Of a stretch of DNA of 64,000 bases, positions 23,616 through 35,993 are shown piece by piece (position 1 is the first letter of the stretch; each line of letters starts with the position of its first letter). The DNA is from Megaleporinus macrocephalus (lineage: Eukaryota > Chordata > Actinopteri > Characiformes > Anostomidae). A model generated the notes under the pieces. That model saw only the letters and a program-made list of their open reading frames with translations. It was not told where the DNA came from and ran no database searches. The stretch spans positions 4,678,289 through 4,742,288 of the forward strand of contig CM038719.1 of the NCBI GenBank assembly GCA_021613375.1, in the 5' to 3' direction. The position numbers were made by a program, and so were the translations under genes.

Positions 23616-24010
23616 CAATTTGGCCTGGTCTGTTTGTCTGTGTATGTTGATTCTGTGGTATGTTCGGTACATGGGTGCCTTTGGTCAAGGCGGGTCGTAT
23701 CGTAATGTGGCGGCATGTTTCGACGGTGAGGTGTCTGGATGTAGGGTGTTTTTGTCAATGGTCTGGTGGTGAAGGGTTGGGGATTGGAAGGGCCGGTACT
23801 TGGGTACTGTGGACTTTTGGAAGTGGAGGGGTTGGACGCGGGGAATGGGGGTGGGGAAGGTGGGAAGTTGGGGTGGGACGGGGGGGTTATGTGGGCGGTT
23901 AAATTCGTGTCTGGAAAGTCTGGGAGGTGGGGGGGAGGTATGATGGGGATGGTGTGATAGCAGGGTCGGTGAGCGGTGTACTGTGCGTTTCTGGGCGGAG
24001 GCGACAGTAT
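23616..24010. repeat. G-rich (GGTGGGG / GGTCTG) tract
   Basis: G/T-rich + strand with repeated GGGTAC, GGTGGGAAG and GGGGTGGGA. Potentially G-quadruplex-forming. The long minus-strand frame at 23591-24334 (247 codons, Pro/Ser/Thr-rich) is a translation of this tract and the next. Confidence 0.7.
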
Positions 24011-26040
24011 GGGATGAAGATTGAGAGAGCTAATGGTAAGGGGATGGATCGGATGATCCGATAAGAAGAGAGCAAGGGAAAGGAGACGAAGAGAGTAGAG
24101 AAGGGCATAAAGGAGAGAAGAGTAGAGAGCAGTGGCAAGAGAGAAGCGAAGCGCGAGACAGGAGAAACAGGAGTATACGAAGAGACGTGAGGAAGAGCGA
24201 AAGGAGAGCAAGACGCAGAGAGAATGGAAAAGGAGCGACAGAGCGGAGAAGGGCAATGGTACGAGAAGATAGGCGAAGGGAAAAGGAGAGAAGAACGGAG
24301 TTAAGGAGAATCGGAGAGAGAAGAGCGAGAGCAAGGGAAAGTGAGAGAAGAGCGAAACGCAAGGGAAACGAGTGAGAGAAGAGAGAGTAGACGCGCGAAA
24401 CAGGAGAGAACGCCAGAGAGATCAAAGGGCAAAAAGGAGAGACAGAGAGCGAGAAGGGAAAGGAGAGAAAGAAAGCGAGAAGGGGAAAAGGAGAGAAGAG
24501 CAGAGCAGCAAGGGGACAAAAGGACATCAAAGATGAGAGAGAGAGATGGGTAAAGCGAGAGAAGAGAGAGAAGGGCAAAAAGGAGAGATTGAGAGAGAGA
24601 ACAGGGAAATGGAGGGAGAAGAGATGAGAAGACGGGACAAGCGAGAGAAGAGAGAGAAGGAGAAATAGGAGAGAAGAATAAAGCCGAGAAGGGAACTAGG
24701 CAGCAGAGAAGGAGAGAGAGACGCGGATAGGGAGAAGCCAGAGAGAGAGAAGGGAAAAAGTGAGTCGCGCATAGCGAAGGGCAAAAGAGAGAAGAGCAGA
24801 GAGAAGGGAACCAGGAGAGAAGGCGCGAGAGAGAAGGCGGAGGCGAAAAGGAGAGAAGCGAGAGAGAAGGTAAAAGGTCGCGAAGAGAGAGACAGGGAAA
24901 AGGAGAAAGAGAGAGAAGAAAAAGGAACAACGCGCATGAGAAGTAGGAGCGAAGGGACAGGAGAGCAAGAGAGAGAGCAGGGAAATCGGAGAAGACTAGA
25001 GAGCAGACGGGAAAAGGAGAAGAAGAGAGAGAAGGGAAAAGGAATTAAGGAAGATTAGGCACAGGGCATCACAGGAGCGCCCGAGAGACGAGAAGGGTGG
25101 AATAGGAGCGAAAGACGGAGGGAGGCAAGCTTTAGTTGTATATGTTTGGCGTTTGAATCGTTCTGTATGTAAGTGATGGTGATGTAGATAAGTATAATAG
25201 TTGTAATAAAGGCTGGAGTGCTAGGAGTGAAAGAGAGAAGAGTGGGGAGGAGGAGGAAAACGCTGAGAGTGTAAGAGTAGTGAGACGTGGGAGCGAGGCA
25301 AAGAGGAGAGTGCTAGATGCGTATAGAGTTGGGACGAGAGGCAAAAGAGAGAGCCTGTTACAGAGAGTGAGAGTGGGAGAGAGTAAAACGTGCGAGTGTC
25401 AGAGAGTGAGAGTGTGTATGAGAGGAAAAAGAGCAGAGTGTAAGAGAGTAAGACGTGGGAGTAGAGGGAAATCAAAGAGAGAGTGTAGAGCGACGTGAGA
25501 GTGGGAGAGCGGAAAAAGAGAGATCGTGATAAGAGAGTGAGAGTGGGAGAGAGCGAAAAGGAGAGGAGTGTCAAGAGAGTAAGCGAGTGGGAGCCAGAGG
25601 GAACCAACGTCAAAGAGTCCTGTAAGAGAGTGATGAGTGGGAGAGAGGAAAAAGAAGAGAGTGTAGAGCAGTAAGCGAGGCGAGAGAGGAAAAAGAGAGA
25701 GAGTGGTTAAGAAGTAGTAAGAGTGGGAGAGAGGAAAAAGAGAGAGCTGTAAGAGAGTGAGAGTGGGAGCGAGGAAACGCGGAGTGTAAGCGAGTACGCG
25801 GTGGGTAGAAGTCGGACAAAGAGCGAGTGTAAGCGAGTAAGCAGATGGGAGTAGCAGGAAAAAGAGCGAGTGTCCGAGAGTCAGCAGTGGGCGAGATGAA
25901 AACCGCGACGACGTGTAAGAGAGTGCGGGTGGGAGCGAGGAACACAGAGAGGAAGTGTAAGAACGATTCAGCGTCGGTAGATGAGCGAAAAAGAGAGAGT
26001 TATAGAGCAGTCAAGAGTTGGAGAGAGGCAAAAGCAGCTA
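24011..26040. repeat. Long purine tract (GAGAGAAGGGAAAAGG; GAGAGTGGGAGAGAGG)
   Basis: About 2 kb almost free of pyrimidine runs. The left half is built on AGAGAGAAGGGAAAAGGAGA. The right half is built on GAGAGTGGGAGAGAGG with AAAAAGAGAGAGTGTAAG, about 38 bp per unit. Many single-base interruptions (isolated C, CG). Minus-strand frames (for example 24301-24930) are Ser/Leu/Phe repeats. Confidence 0.9.
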
Positions 26041-28086
26041 ATATACCTTCTATATCTCTATTTCTCTTTCCCGCTCTCTCTATACCTCTCTACTCTGATT
26101 TTCTCCGTCTTCCCCTCTCTCGTATTACCTCTCTACCTCTATTTCTCTCTTTCCCCATCTCTCTATTCCTATCTATCTTAATTTATCTCTTCCCCTCTCT
26201 CTATACCTCTCTATCTCTATTTCTCTCCTCCCCCTCTCTCTATACCTCTCTATCTCTATTTCTCTCTTCCCTGCCTCTCTCTATACCTCTCTACCTCTAT
26301 TTCTCTCTTCCCCTCTCTTCTAATACCTTCTCTATCTCTATTTCTTCTTCCCCCTCTCTCTATACCTCTCTACTCTATTCTCTCATTCCCCTATCTCTAT
26401 ACCTCTCTATCTCTATTTCTCTCTTCCCCGCTCTCTCTATACCTTTATCCCTATTTTCTGCTTCCCCCTCTCTCTATACCTCTATACCTCTATTTCTCTT
26501 CTTCCCCCTTCTCTATACCTCTCTCTCTCTATTTTCTCTCTTCCCCTCTCTCTATACCTTCTATCTTATTTCTCTCTACCCCCTCTCTATATACCTCTCT
26601 ATCTCTATTTCTCTCTTCCCACTCTCTCTATACCTCTCTACTTTATTTCTCTCTTCCCCCTCTCTATATACCTCTTCTATCTCTATTGATCTCTTCCCTC
26701 TCTTTATACCTCTCTACCTCTATTTTCTCTCTTCCCCCTCTTCTCTATACTCTCTCTATCTCTATTTCTCTTTCCCCCTCTTCTCTATACCTCTCTATCT
26801 CTATTTTCTCTCTTCCCTCTCATATACTTCTCAATTCTATTTCTCTCCTTCCCCCTTCTCTATACCTCTCTATCTCTATTTCTCTCTTCCTGCCTCTCTC
26901 TATACCTTCTAATCTCTATTTCTCTCTTCCCCTCTCTCTATACCTCTCTATCTCTATTTCTCTCTTCACCCTCCTCTCTATTCCTCTCTATCTCTATTTC
27001 TCCCTGTCTCTATTCCTCTCTATCTCTATTTCTCTCTCCCCCTGTCTCTATTCCTCTCTATCTCTATTTCTCTCTTCCCCCTCTCTCTATTCCTCTCTAT
27101 CTCTATTTCTCTCTTCCCCCTCTCTCTATACCTCTCTATCTCTTTCTCTCTTCCCCCTCTCTCTATACCTCTCTACCTCTATTTCTCTCTTCCCCCTCTC
27201 TCTATACCTCTCTATCTCTATTCTCTCCTTCCCCCTCTCTCTATACCTCTCTATCTCTATTTCTCTCTTCCCCCTCTCTCTATACCTCTCTATCTCTATT
27301 TCTCTCTTCCCCCTCTCTCTATACCTCTCTATCTCTATTTCTCTCCTCCCCCTCTCTCTATACCTCTCTATCTCTATTTCTCTCTTCCCCCTCTCTCTAT
27401 ACCTCTCTATCTCTATTTCTCTCTTCCCCCTCTCTCTATACCTCTCTATCTCTATTTCTCTCTTCCCCCTCTCTCTATACCTCTCTATCTCTATTTCTCT
27501 CTTCCCCCTCTCTCTATACCTCTCTATCTCTATTTCTCTCTTCCCCCTCTCTATACCTATCTCTATTTCTCTCTTCCCCCTCTCTATACCTATCTCTATT
27601 TCTCTCTTCCCCCTCTCTCTATACCTCTCTATCTCTATTTCTCTCTTCCCCCTCTCTCTATACCTCTCTATCTCTATTTCTCTCTTCCCCCTCTCTCTAT
27701 ACCACTCTTTGTCTCTATTTCTCTCCTCACCCTCTCTCTATACCTCTCTCTACCACTCTTTGTCTCTATTTCTCTCTTCACCCTCTCTCTATACCTCTCT
27801 CTACCACTCTATCTCTCTCTACGACTCTCTCCCGCTCTATATCTCTATTTCTCTCTCTCCACCTCTCTCTATACCTCTCTACCACTCTATCTCTCTATCT
27901 CTCTCTATCCTCTTTTTCTTTATCTCTCTCCCTATTTACATTTCTCTGTATATCTCTATATCTCTGATTTTCTCTCTCTCTCTTGCTCTTCCTCTCTCTC
28001 TCTCTTCCTCCCTCTCTCTCTCTCTCTCTCTCGATCTTTCTCTCTCTCTCGCTAACTCTCTCTCTATATATCTCTGTATCCCTCAC

Positions 28087-28141
<55 letters not shown>
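26041..28141. repeat. 39-bp pyrimidine minisatellite (CTCTATACCTCTCTATCTC)
   Basis: Unit = 'CTCTATACCTCTCTATCTC' followed by TATTTCTCTCTTCCCCCT. Period 39 bp is exact between 27241 and 27280. Units from about 27040 to 27700 are nearly identical, those before 26900 carry indels, and the right end decays to a plain (CT)n run at 28091-28141. Because 39 is divisible by 3, the array yields a 501-codon plus-strand frame (26686-28191), not a gene. Confidence 0.97.
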
Positions 28142-28145
<4 letters not shown>

Positions 28146-28374
28146 ACTGTACTTTAGTGCTCTAGTAGGACAACAATTGTTCCTGCTCTAGTTTTCAGGC
28201 AAACTTTTTTTGGGTCGCCCCCAATTAATGTCTCACTTTGCGGAGAAGCTCCGAGGCTGAAGCTGCTCAGAGTGAGTGGAGAACGTTCGTCTGCTCCTCA
28301 TCCCTCCCTACACGTCCAAACGTCTGTAGACACCAGCTCATCCACTGTCCAGAGCTTCTCCTGACATGAAGGTA
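28142..28374. other. Candidate conserved non-coding island
   Basis: Short normal-complexity block between the pyrimidine array and the 53-bp repeat element, with CCCAATTAATGT near 28220. Too short to say more. Confidence 0.2.
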
Positions 28375-29400
28375 TTAATGGAGAGCTTGTGCTGAAGTAA
28401 CAGCATCTACTCTTCTGGGAAGGCTTTACACTAGAAGTTGAACATTGCTGTGAGGATTTAATTGAATGTTAGTGAGGTCAGGTACTAATGTTGAACTTTG
28501 CTGTGAGGATCTGATTGAATGTTAGTGAGGTCAGGTACTAATGTTGAACATTGCTGTGAGGATTTGATTGAATGTTAGTGAGATCAGGTACTAATGTTGA
28601 ACATTGCTGTGAGGATCTGATTGAATGTTAGTGAGGTCAGGTACTAATGTTGAACATTGCTGTGAGGATTTGATTGAATGTTAGTGAGATCAGGTACTAA
28701 TGTTGAACATTGCTGTGAGGATCTGATTGAATGTTAGTGAGGGCAGGTACTAATGTTGAACATTGCTGTGAGGATCTGATTGAGTGTTAGTGAGGTCAGG
28801 TACTGATATTGAACATTGCTGTGAGGATTTGATTGAGTATTAGTGAGGTCAGGTACTGATGTTGAAACATTGCTGTGAGGATTTGATTAAGTGTTAGTGA
28901 GGTCAGGTACTGATGTTGAACATTGCTGTGAGGATTTGATTGAGTATTAGTGAGGTCAGGTACTAATGTTGAACATTGCTGTGAGGATCTGATTGAATGT
29001 TAGTGAGGGCAGGTACTAATGTTGAACATTGCTGTGAGGATCTGATTGAGTATTAGTGAGGTCAGGTACTGATGTTGAAACATTGCTGTGAGGATCTGAT
29101 TGAGTATTAGTGAGGTCAGGTACTGATGTTGAAACATTGCTGTGAAGATTTGATTGAGTATTAGTGAGGTCAGGTACTGATGTTGAACATTGCTGTGAGG
29201 ATTTGATTGAGTGTTAGTGAGGTCAGGTACTGATGTTGAACATTGCCGTGAGGATTTGATTGAATGTTAGTGACGGCAGGTACTGATGTTGAATGATGAA
29301 ACTTCATTACTCCAGAGAACAAGGTTCCACTGCTCCACAGTTCAATGCTGGGGGTCTTTATACCCCTTTGTTTAGACAAGGTGACCTTAGACCACCAGGG
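28375..29400 (+). mobile_element. Dispersed repeat carrying the 53-bp minisatellite
   Basis: Left flank 'TCTGGGAAGGCTTTACACTA', right flank 'TTCATTACTCCAGAGAACAA' followed by TTCCACTGCTCCACAG. From memory these blocks belong to one abundant fish repeat, in which they are normally separated by several hundred bases. Here the middle is replaced by the 53-bp array. No transposase frame remains. Its superfamily is undecided. Confidence 0.55.
28436..29290 (+). repeat. 53-bp minisatellite
   Basis: About 16 units of 'GTTGAACATTGCTGTGAGGA' + 'TTTGATTGAATGTTAGTGAG' + GTCAGGTACTAAT. Variants (ATCTGATTG versus TTTGATTG; TAATG versus TGATG; GAAC versus GAAAC) are clustered by position, suggesting local unit-by-unit amplification. 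Confidence 0.97.
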
Positions 29401-29534
29401 AGACCCTAGAAATGACCAACACTTCAGTAACTATATAGCAATCTTTGCTCTCATTGGCTGCCCTACTTAGTGCCTGCGATGGTGCTGTTTCCAAGGAGCC
29501 AATCAGTCAGAGCTACATGGCTGAAGTTCTTATT
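29401..29534. other. Short unique stretch with an inverted CCAAT pair
   Basis: Contains CATTGGCTG near 29453 and GCCAATCAG near 29499, opposite orientations about 45 bp apart. No gene evident. Confidence 0.25.
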
Positions 29535-29890
29535 CACCAGATTCTTCATCTAATGTTCCACCTTAAATACTGCAGCTCGTACAGATGCCTGAATGGAACC
29601 ACAGCATTGTTTAAGGTGGAACGGAGAATTCCCAAAACCAGCTCATCTTTAACAGAATCCTGAACAACTTTAACTCTGCAGTCTGTACGTTTCACTCCAG
29701 ACAGTTTCTCCAACACTCGGACACCATGGAGCAGCTTCAGCTCAGCGTTCAACACTGAAGAGACTGAAGAGACGAGCAGCTCCACCTTTATTAGCACCAC
29801 AACCTCCAACAGTGACTGTAAGTAGCAGCCATGCTGTGTGACTGGATCACTGTGTGCTGGTTGAAGCAGATCATCTTAAACTGAGAGTTT
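29535..29890 (-). repeat. Dispersed repeat family B, copy 1, with short minus-strand frame
   Basis: Nearly the same about 340 bp recurs at 50540-50885. It contains an inverted repeat, GTTCCACCTTAAA and TTTAAGGTGGAAC, about 45 bp apart. The minus strand has an 87-codon frame (29546-29809) with the peptide-like 'VELLVSSVSSVLNAELKLL'. A CTTACAG acceptor-like site lies just before it. I do not recognise the protein. It could be a pseudo-exon or part of a mobile element. Confidence 0.55.
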
Positions 29891-30354
29891 CACAGAGAGA
29901 CCTTTGAACTCGTCTCTGATGTTCTCCATAGAAGAAGATTAAACACTGAATAATGTGATGTTTAATAAAACCTCTTTCTGTTGAGTCAGACTGTTTTGTG
30001 TCTGTTTGTCCGGCTGTAGGGACACAGAGGGAGGACAGATGGAGTGAAGGAGGAGACGGGCCGGGCAGGTAAGAGGGAGGAAAAGAGGAAGAAGAGGAGA
30101 GGAGGATTGGGGCATGTAGCCAGCGGGGACTGGAGGACGATCTAAAAACAGCTGGCCTGCATGTCCTGTTCTCTCTCTCTCAGTATCTGTGTCAGGACAC
30201 TGTCCAAGCAGCTCTATCTGCAGTACATAACCAGCGCAGGTCACTGGCGGAGACTCCTGACCTGCATGACCCCCGCTGGACCACAGGCCTGGTCGCTAAG
30301 AAACCCCTGAACTACAGCGAATCAGAAATCACAACTCATTCTCCCGCTGCACTG
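29891..30354. other. Non-repetitive stretch
   Basis: Ordinary sequence including a GA-rich patch near 30045-30105. The minus frame at 29939-30244 has no domain I recognise. Confidence 0.4.
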
Positions 30355-33045
30355 TGTGTTTGTGGTTTGGTAGTTCTCGGTATGGTTTGGTAGTTTTTGT
30401 TATAGGTTAGAAGTTTTTGGTATGTTTAGGTAGTTTTTGGTATGTTTAGGATGTTTTTGGTATGGTTTGGTAGTTCTTGGTATGGTTTGGTAGTTCTTGG
30501 TATAGTTTGGTAGTTTTTGTTATAGGTTAGAAGCATTTGGTATGTTTAGGTAGTTTTTGGTATGTTTAGGATGTTTTTGGTATGTTTAGGATGTTTTTGG
30601 TATGGTTTGGTAGTTCTTGGTATGGTTTGGTAGTTCTCGGTATGGTTTGGTAGTTTTTGTTATAGGTTAGGAGTTTTTGGTATGTTTAGGTAGTTTTTGG
30701 TATGTTTAGGAGTTCTTGGTATGGTTTGGTAGTTTTTGTTATAGGTTAGGAGTTTTTGGTATGTTTAGGTAGTTTTTGGTATGTTTAGGTAGTTTTTGAT
30801 ATGTTTAGGTAGTTTTTGTTATAGGTTAGGAGTTTTTGTTATGTTTAGATAGTTCTTAGTATTACTTGGTAGTTCTTGGTATGGATTGGTAGTTTTTGGT
30901 ATGGTTTGGTAGTTTTTGGTATGTTTAGGTAGTTTTTGGTATGTTTAGGTAGTTCTTGGTATGGTTGGTAGTTTTTGTTATAGGTTAGGAGTTTTTGTTA
31001 TGTTTAGATAGTTCTTAGTATGACTTGGTAGTTCTTGGTATGGATTGGTAGTTTTTGTTAAAGGTTGGAAGTTGTTGGTATGACTTGGTAGTTCTTAGTA
31101 TGACTTGGTAGTTCTTAGTATGACTTGGTAGTTTTTGGTATGGTTTGGTAGTTTTTGTTATAGGTTGGGAGTTTTTGGTATGTTAAGGTAGTTTTTGGTA
31201 TGTTTAGGTAGTTCTTAGTTTGGTTTGGTAGTTCTTGGTATGGTTTGGTAGTTTTTGATATTGTTTGGTAGTTTTTGTTATAGGTAGGCCGTTTTTGTTA
31301 TGTTTAGATAGTTCTTAGTATGACTTGGTAGTTCTTGGTATGGATTGGTAGTTTTGTTAAAGGTTGGAAGTTCTTGGTATGACTTGGTAGTTCTTAGTAT
31401 GACTTGGTAGTTCTTGGTATGGTTTGGTGGTTTTTGTTATAGGTTGGGAGTTTTTGGTATGTTTAGGTAGTTCTTGTTATGTTAAGATAGTTCTTAGTAT
31501 GGTTTGGTTGTTTTTGCTATGGTTTGGTTGTTTTTGCTATGGTTTGGTAGTTTTTGCTATGGTTTGGTTGTTTTTGCTATGGTTTGGTAGTTCTTGGTAT
31601 GACTCCATAGTTCTTGGTATGGTTTGGTAGATTTTGGAATGTTTAGGTAATTCTCAGTATGACTTGATAGTTCCTGGTATGGTTTGATAGTTCTTGTTAT
31701 GGTTTGATAGTTCCTGTTATGGTTTGATAGATCTTGGTATGACTTGATAGTTCTTGGTATGGTTTGGTAGTTCTCATTATGACTTGGTAGTTTTTGGTAT
31801 GACTTGATAGATCTTGGTATGACTTGATAGTTCTTGGTATGGTTTGGTAGTTCTTGGTATGGTTTGGTAGTTCTCATTATGACTTGGTAGTTTTTGGTAT
31901 GGTTTGATAGTTCTCAGTATGACTTGATAGTTCTTGGTATGGTTTGGTGGTTCTTGTTATGGTTTGATAGTTCTTGGTATGGTTTGGTAGTTCTTGGTAT
32001 GGTTTGGTAGTTCTTGGTATGGTTTGATAGTTCTCAGTATGACTTGGTCGTTCTTGGTATGGTTTGATAGTTCTCAGTATGACTTGGTAGTTCTTGGTAT
32101 GGTTTGGTAGTTTTTGGTATGGTTTGATAGTTCTTGGTATGGTTTGATAGTTCTCAGTATGACTTGGTCGTTCTTGGTATGGTTTGGTAGTTTTTGGTAT
32201 GGTTTGGTAGTTCTTGGTATGGTTTGATAGTTCTTGGTATGGTTTGGTAGTTTTTGGTATGGTTTGGTAGTTCTTGGTATGGTTTGGTAGTTTTTGGTAT
32301 GGTTTGGTAGTTTTTGGTATGATTTGGTAGTTCTTGGTATGGTTTGATAGTTCTTGGTATGGTTTGGTAGTTCTTGGTATGGTTTGGTAGTTTTTGGTAT
32401 GGTTTGGTAGTTTTTGGTATGGTTTGGTAGTTCTTGGTATGGTTTGATAGTTCTTGGTATGGTTTGGTAGTTCTTGGTATGGTTTGGTCGTTCTTGGTAT
32501 GGTTTGGTAGTTTTTGGTATGGTTTGGTAGTTTTTGGTATGGTTTGATAGGTCTTGGTATGGTTTGGTAGTTTTTGGTATGGTTTGGTAGTTTTTGGTAT
32601 GGTTTGATAGGTCTTGGTATGGTTTGGTAGTTTTTGGTATGGTTTGATAGGTCTTGGTATGGTTTGGTAGTTTTTGGTATGGTTTGGTAGTTTTTGGTAT
32701 GGTTTGGTCGTTCTTGGTATGGTTTGGTAGTTTTTGGTATGGTTTGGTCGTTCTTGGTATGGTTTGGTAGTTTTTGGTATGGTTTGGTAGTTTTTGGTAT
32801 GGTTTGATAGGTCTTGGTATGGTTTGGTAGTTTTTGGTATGGTTTGATAGGTCTTGGTATGGTTTGGTAGTTTTTGGTATGGTTTGGTAGTTTTTGGTAT
32901 GGTTTGGTAGTTTTTGGTATGGTTTGATAGGTCTTGGTATGGTTTGGTAGTTTTTGGTATGGTTTGATAGGTCTTGGTATGGTTTGGTAGTTTTTGGTAT
33001 GGTTTGGTAGTTTTTGGTATGGTTTGGTAGTTTTTGTATAGGTTG
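30355..33045. repeat. 20-bp G/T-rich minisatellite (GGTATGGTTTGGTAGTTCTT)
   Basis: Roughly 130 units of about 20 bp. The left third has mixed variants (TATAGGTTAGGAG, TATGTTTAGGTAG, GACTTGGTAG), while 32150-33030 is nearly uniform. The + strand almost lacks C. Twenty is not divisible by 3, but the unit has no stop in any minus-strand frame, so overlapping frames of 402 and 322 codons appear. Neither is credible as a gene. Confidence 0.97.
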
Positions 33046-34224
33046 GCCGTTGTGGTTTGGTTTTGCTGTAAGTTAAATAAATCATGTGTTTCCTGTTTAT
33101 AACTTCTTGTTAAATAATACAAGCGTAACTGTGTAAAGTCTCCTTAAGGCTTCTGTTTCTGTGGCTGTGTTGTGTTTTTAATAACGGTATTATCATATTA
33201 AGATCTAATTATTTTAGCCACCATTCACATTCGGTGACCGAGCTGTTCTGGACTGATTACACATTCACTGTGATTAAACCACAAACATTCATTTTTGTGC
33301 ATCTTGAATCTGCAGATAATGTGATTTCTGGACGTTTTAATCGTCCAACTTGGTTGACGGTCTTGACAGTTTGGTTGATAGTACCTCTCTTGTCCCTCCC
33401 ACCAGGCAGCTCTTGAAAAAAGCAACGTAACAGATAACTTGGTTTTCAATTTGCTGCATTCTTTTAAAGTCACTGTGTATTAGATTTTTTTAACTTATAC
33501 TTTTGATTGTATAGAAATAGGACGTGTTATGTGTGTACGGTATTAAATTCTGACTTTTGTTTTTTGTTTTTGGCACACATTCTGCACATCACTATGAAAA
33601 AGTCATGACGCGTGCACTGCGTTTCACATCTTTACTCCGTAGTGGCTGCATTTCAATTTGGCACGAATTGCTCTCTATAGTTTAAACACATAAAAGCTTT
33701 GAGTGCTGAAGAGTGCTGACATCACAACAAGGAGATAAAATGTGTGGCCTTTGGCTTTAATCCCAAGCTTTGCTCAGTGAGATGAACATCAGCACATGAC
33801 TACGACTCCAGCAAACCCACAAAACCTCCGCTGAAGATGAGTCCGTATAGAAACGTATATTTTCATTCTATTCATTTGGATTGCTCTCTACTTTGTGGAA
33901 TATGTTTATACCGTTTGCTCCAGGCAGCAAGTACGCGGCACACTGGGAGAATGTAAGACTCTCACTCTCCCCAGGTTACTCAGACAACACATGGTTCACA
34001 GGGGGTGTGTTCACACCCTGGCGCGAGTGCGTGTAGGCTCACTGCGGTGCTCGCTTTGTACATCACTCCATGTGAGAGCAGCTTGCTAACACTCATTAAC
34101 ACACGTACTGGCCAGCCAAGCCTTCACACTGACCAGACACTAATTTGATTTAGTTCACAGCGGCAGGGCCACTCCTACTGCGCTACGGTCTCGCTTAGCC
34201 ACACAAACACACACAGCACAGCCT
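33046..34224. other. Non-repetitive stretch, no gene supported
   Basis: AT-leaning unique sequence on the left and a GC-richer part from about 33920. Short frames at 33225-33473 and 33895-34089 have no recognisable features. Confidence 0.4.
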
Positions 34225-35410
34225 ATATAGTGGTCTCACTGGCCACTTTAATGGAAACACCAACCTTGTGCTTCCAATATGTGGCCATTTTATTAGAAAC
34301 ACCAACCTTGTCCTTCCACTAACTGGCCGCTTTATTAAAAACACCAACCTTGTACTTTCACTAGCTGGCCACTTTATTAGAAATGCCAACCTTGTTCTTC
34401 CACCAACTGGCCACTTTATTAGAAACGCCAACCTTGTGCTTCCACCAACTGGCCACATTATTAGAAACACCAACCTTGTGCTGCTACTACTAGCTGGCCA
34501 CTTTATTAGAAACACCAACCTTGTGCTTCCACTAGCTGGACACTTTATTAGAAACACTAACCCTGTGCTTCCACTAGCTGGACACTTTATTAGAAACACT
34601 AACCCTGTGCTTCCACTAGCTGGCCACTTTATTACAAACACCAACATTGTGCTTTTACTAGCTGGCCACTTTATTAGAAACACCAACCTTATCCTTTCAC
34701 TAGCTGGACACTTTATTAGAAACACTAACCGTGTGCTTCCACTAGCTGGCCACTTTATTAGAAACACCAACCTTGTGCTACTACTAGCTGTCCACTTTAT
34801 TAGAAACACCAACCTTGTGCTTCCACTAACTGGCCACTTTATTAGAAACACTAACCGTGTGCTTCCACTAGCTGGCCACTTTATTAGAAACACTAACCGT
34901 GTGCTTCCACTAGCTGGCCACTTTATTAGAAACACCAACCTTATCCTTCCACTTACTGACCACTTAATTAGAAACACCAACCTTATCCTTCCACTAGCTG
35001 GCCACTTTATTAGAAACACCAACCTTGTGCTACTACTAGCTGTCCACTTTATTAGAAACACCAACCTTGTGGTTCCACTAACTGGCCACTTTATTAGAAA
35101 CACTAACCATGTGCTTCCACTAACTGGACACTTTATTAGAAACACCAACCTTATCCTTCCATTTACTGGCCTCTTTATTAGAAACACCAAACTTGTGCTT
35201 CCAGTAGCTGGCCACTTTATTAGAAACACCAACCTTATCCTTCCACTTACTGGACACTTTATTAGAAACACCAACCTTGTGCTTCCACTAATTGGCCACT
35301 TTATTAGAAACACCAACCTTATTCTTTCACTTACTGGACACTTTATTAGAAACACCAACCTTGTGCTTCCACTAACTGGCCACTTTATTAGAAACACCTA
35401 CATTGTGCTT
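34225..35410 (-). repeat. 42-bp minisatellite, array 1 (inverted)
   Basis: About 28 units of 'CTGGCCACTTTATTAGAAA' + CACCAACCTTGTGCTTCCA. The unit is the reverse complement of that in the arrays at 36.2, 50.9 and 52.1 kb. Fourteen codons per unit explain the 400- and 416-codon frames open on both strands (34195-35397 minus, 34268-35518 plus). Confidence 0.97.
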
Positions 35411-35993
35411 CAACTCAGTTGCTATATTATGAACAGATTAGTTGCAGTCTATAACTGTACACCAGCAAGGTGCTATAAAACAGGTGTTTCTGATAAAGTG
35501 GCCAGTGAGAGTACATAGCCAAGTTGTGTAATTCTCATTGTATATTAACGCACCATAATAATATACCATATCTCGCATAACCATTTCACTCAGGATGCAC
35601 ACAATCTGTAACAGCTTGTCTTAGTCATTCGCCCTCCAGCAAACCGCTAGCTAGCTGCTAAACCTACTCAGCAGGACATCGCAGAGAGCGTGAGGCTCGT
35701 CCACCACAGCCCTGCTGCTCCAGCCCAGTCCCACCAGAGCAGCTTCTGCTCCTCCCTGCAGCCCCCGCTACCGTTTATACGCATGCCTCGCAGCCGGAGA
35801 GTTAGCTAACACTCTCAGCGCTAAACTGTGCATGGCTAGTGGGCGATTACCCACAATTCCCTGCTTTAAAAAGACACGCTGCAGTCTCGCTGAGGCCTGT
35901 GTGAGCTCCAGCCACGGACACTGAGACCACACTGTTAACATAGTACAGATCAAATATCACTTATCAGGAGCAGATCACTGTTAGTGCAGCTCA

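Noticed and set aside
23591..24930. 247-, 182- and 209-codon minus-strand frames
   Set aside because: Translations of the G-rich and purine tracts; Pro/Ser/Leu/Phe composition follows from the CT-rich complement.
26686..28191. 501-codon Ser/Leu/Tyr-rich plus-strand frame
   Set aside because: Direct translation of the 39-bp pyrimidine array (13 codons per unit), running into plain (CT)n.
31877..33122. 402- and 322-codon minus-strand frames with NHTKNYQTIPKTTKPYQ-type repeats
   Set aside because: A 20-bp unit without stops is open in several frames at once. The overlapping frames encode the same peptide pattern out of phase, which a real gene would not need.
34195..35518. Overlapping 400- and 416-codon frames on opposite strands
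   Set aside because: 42-bp array artefact (14 codons per unit); the unit is stop-free in both directions.
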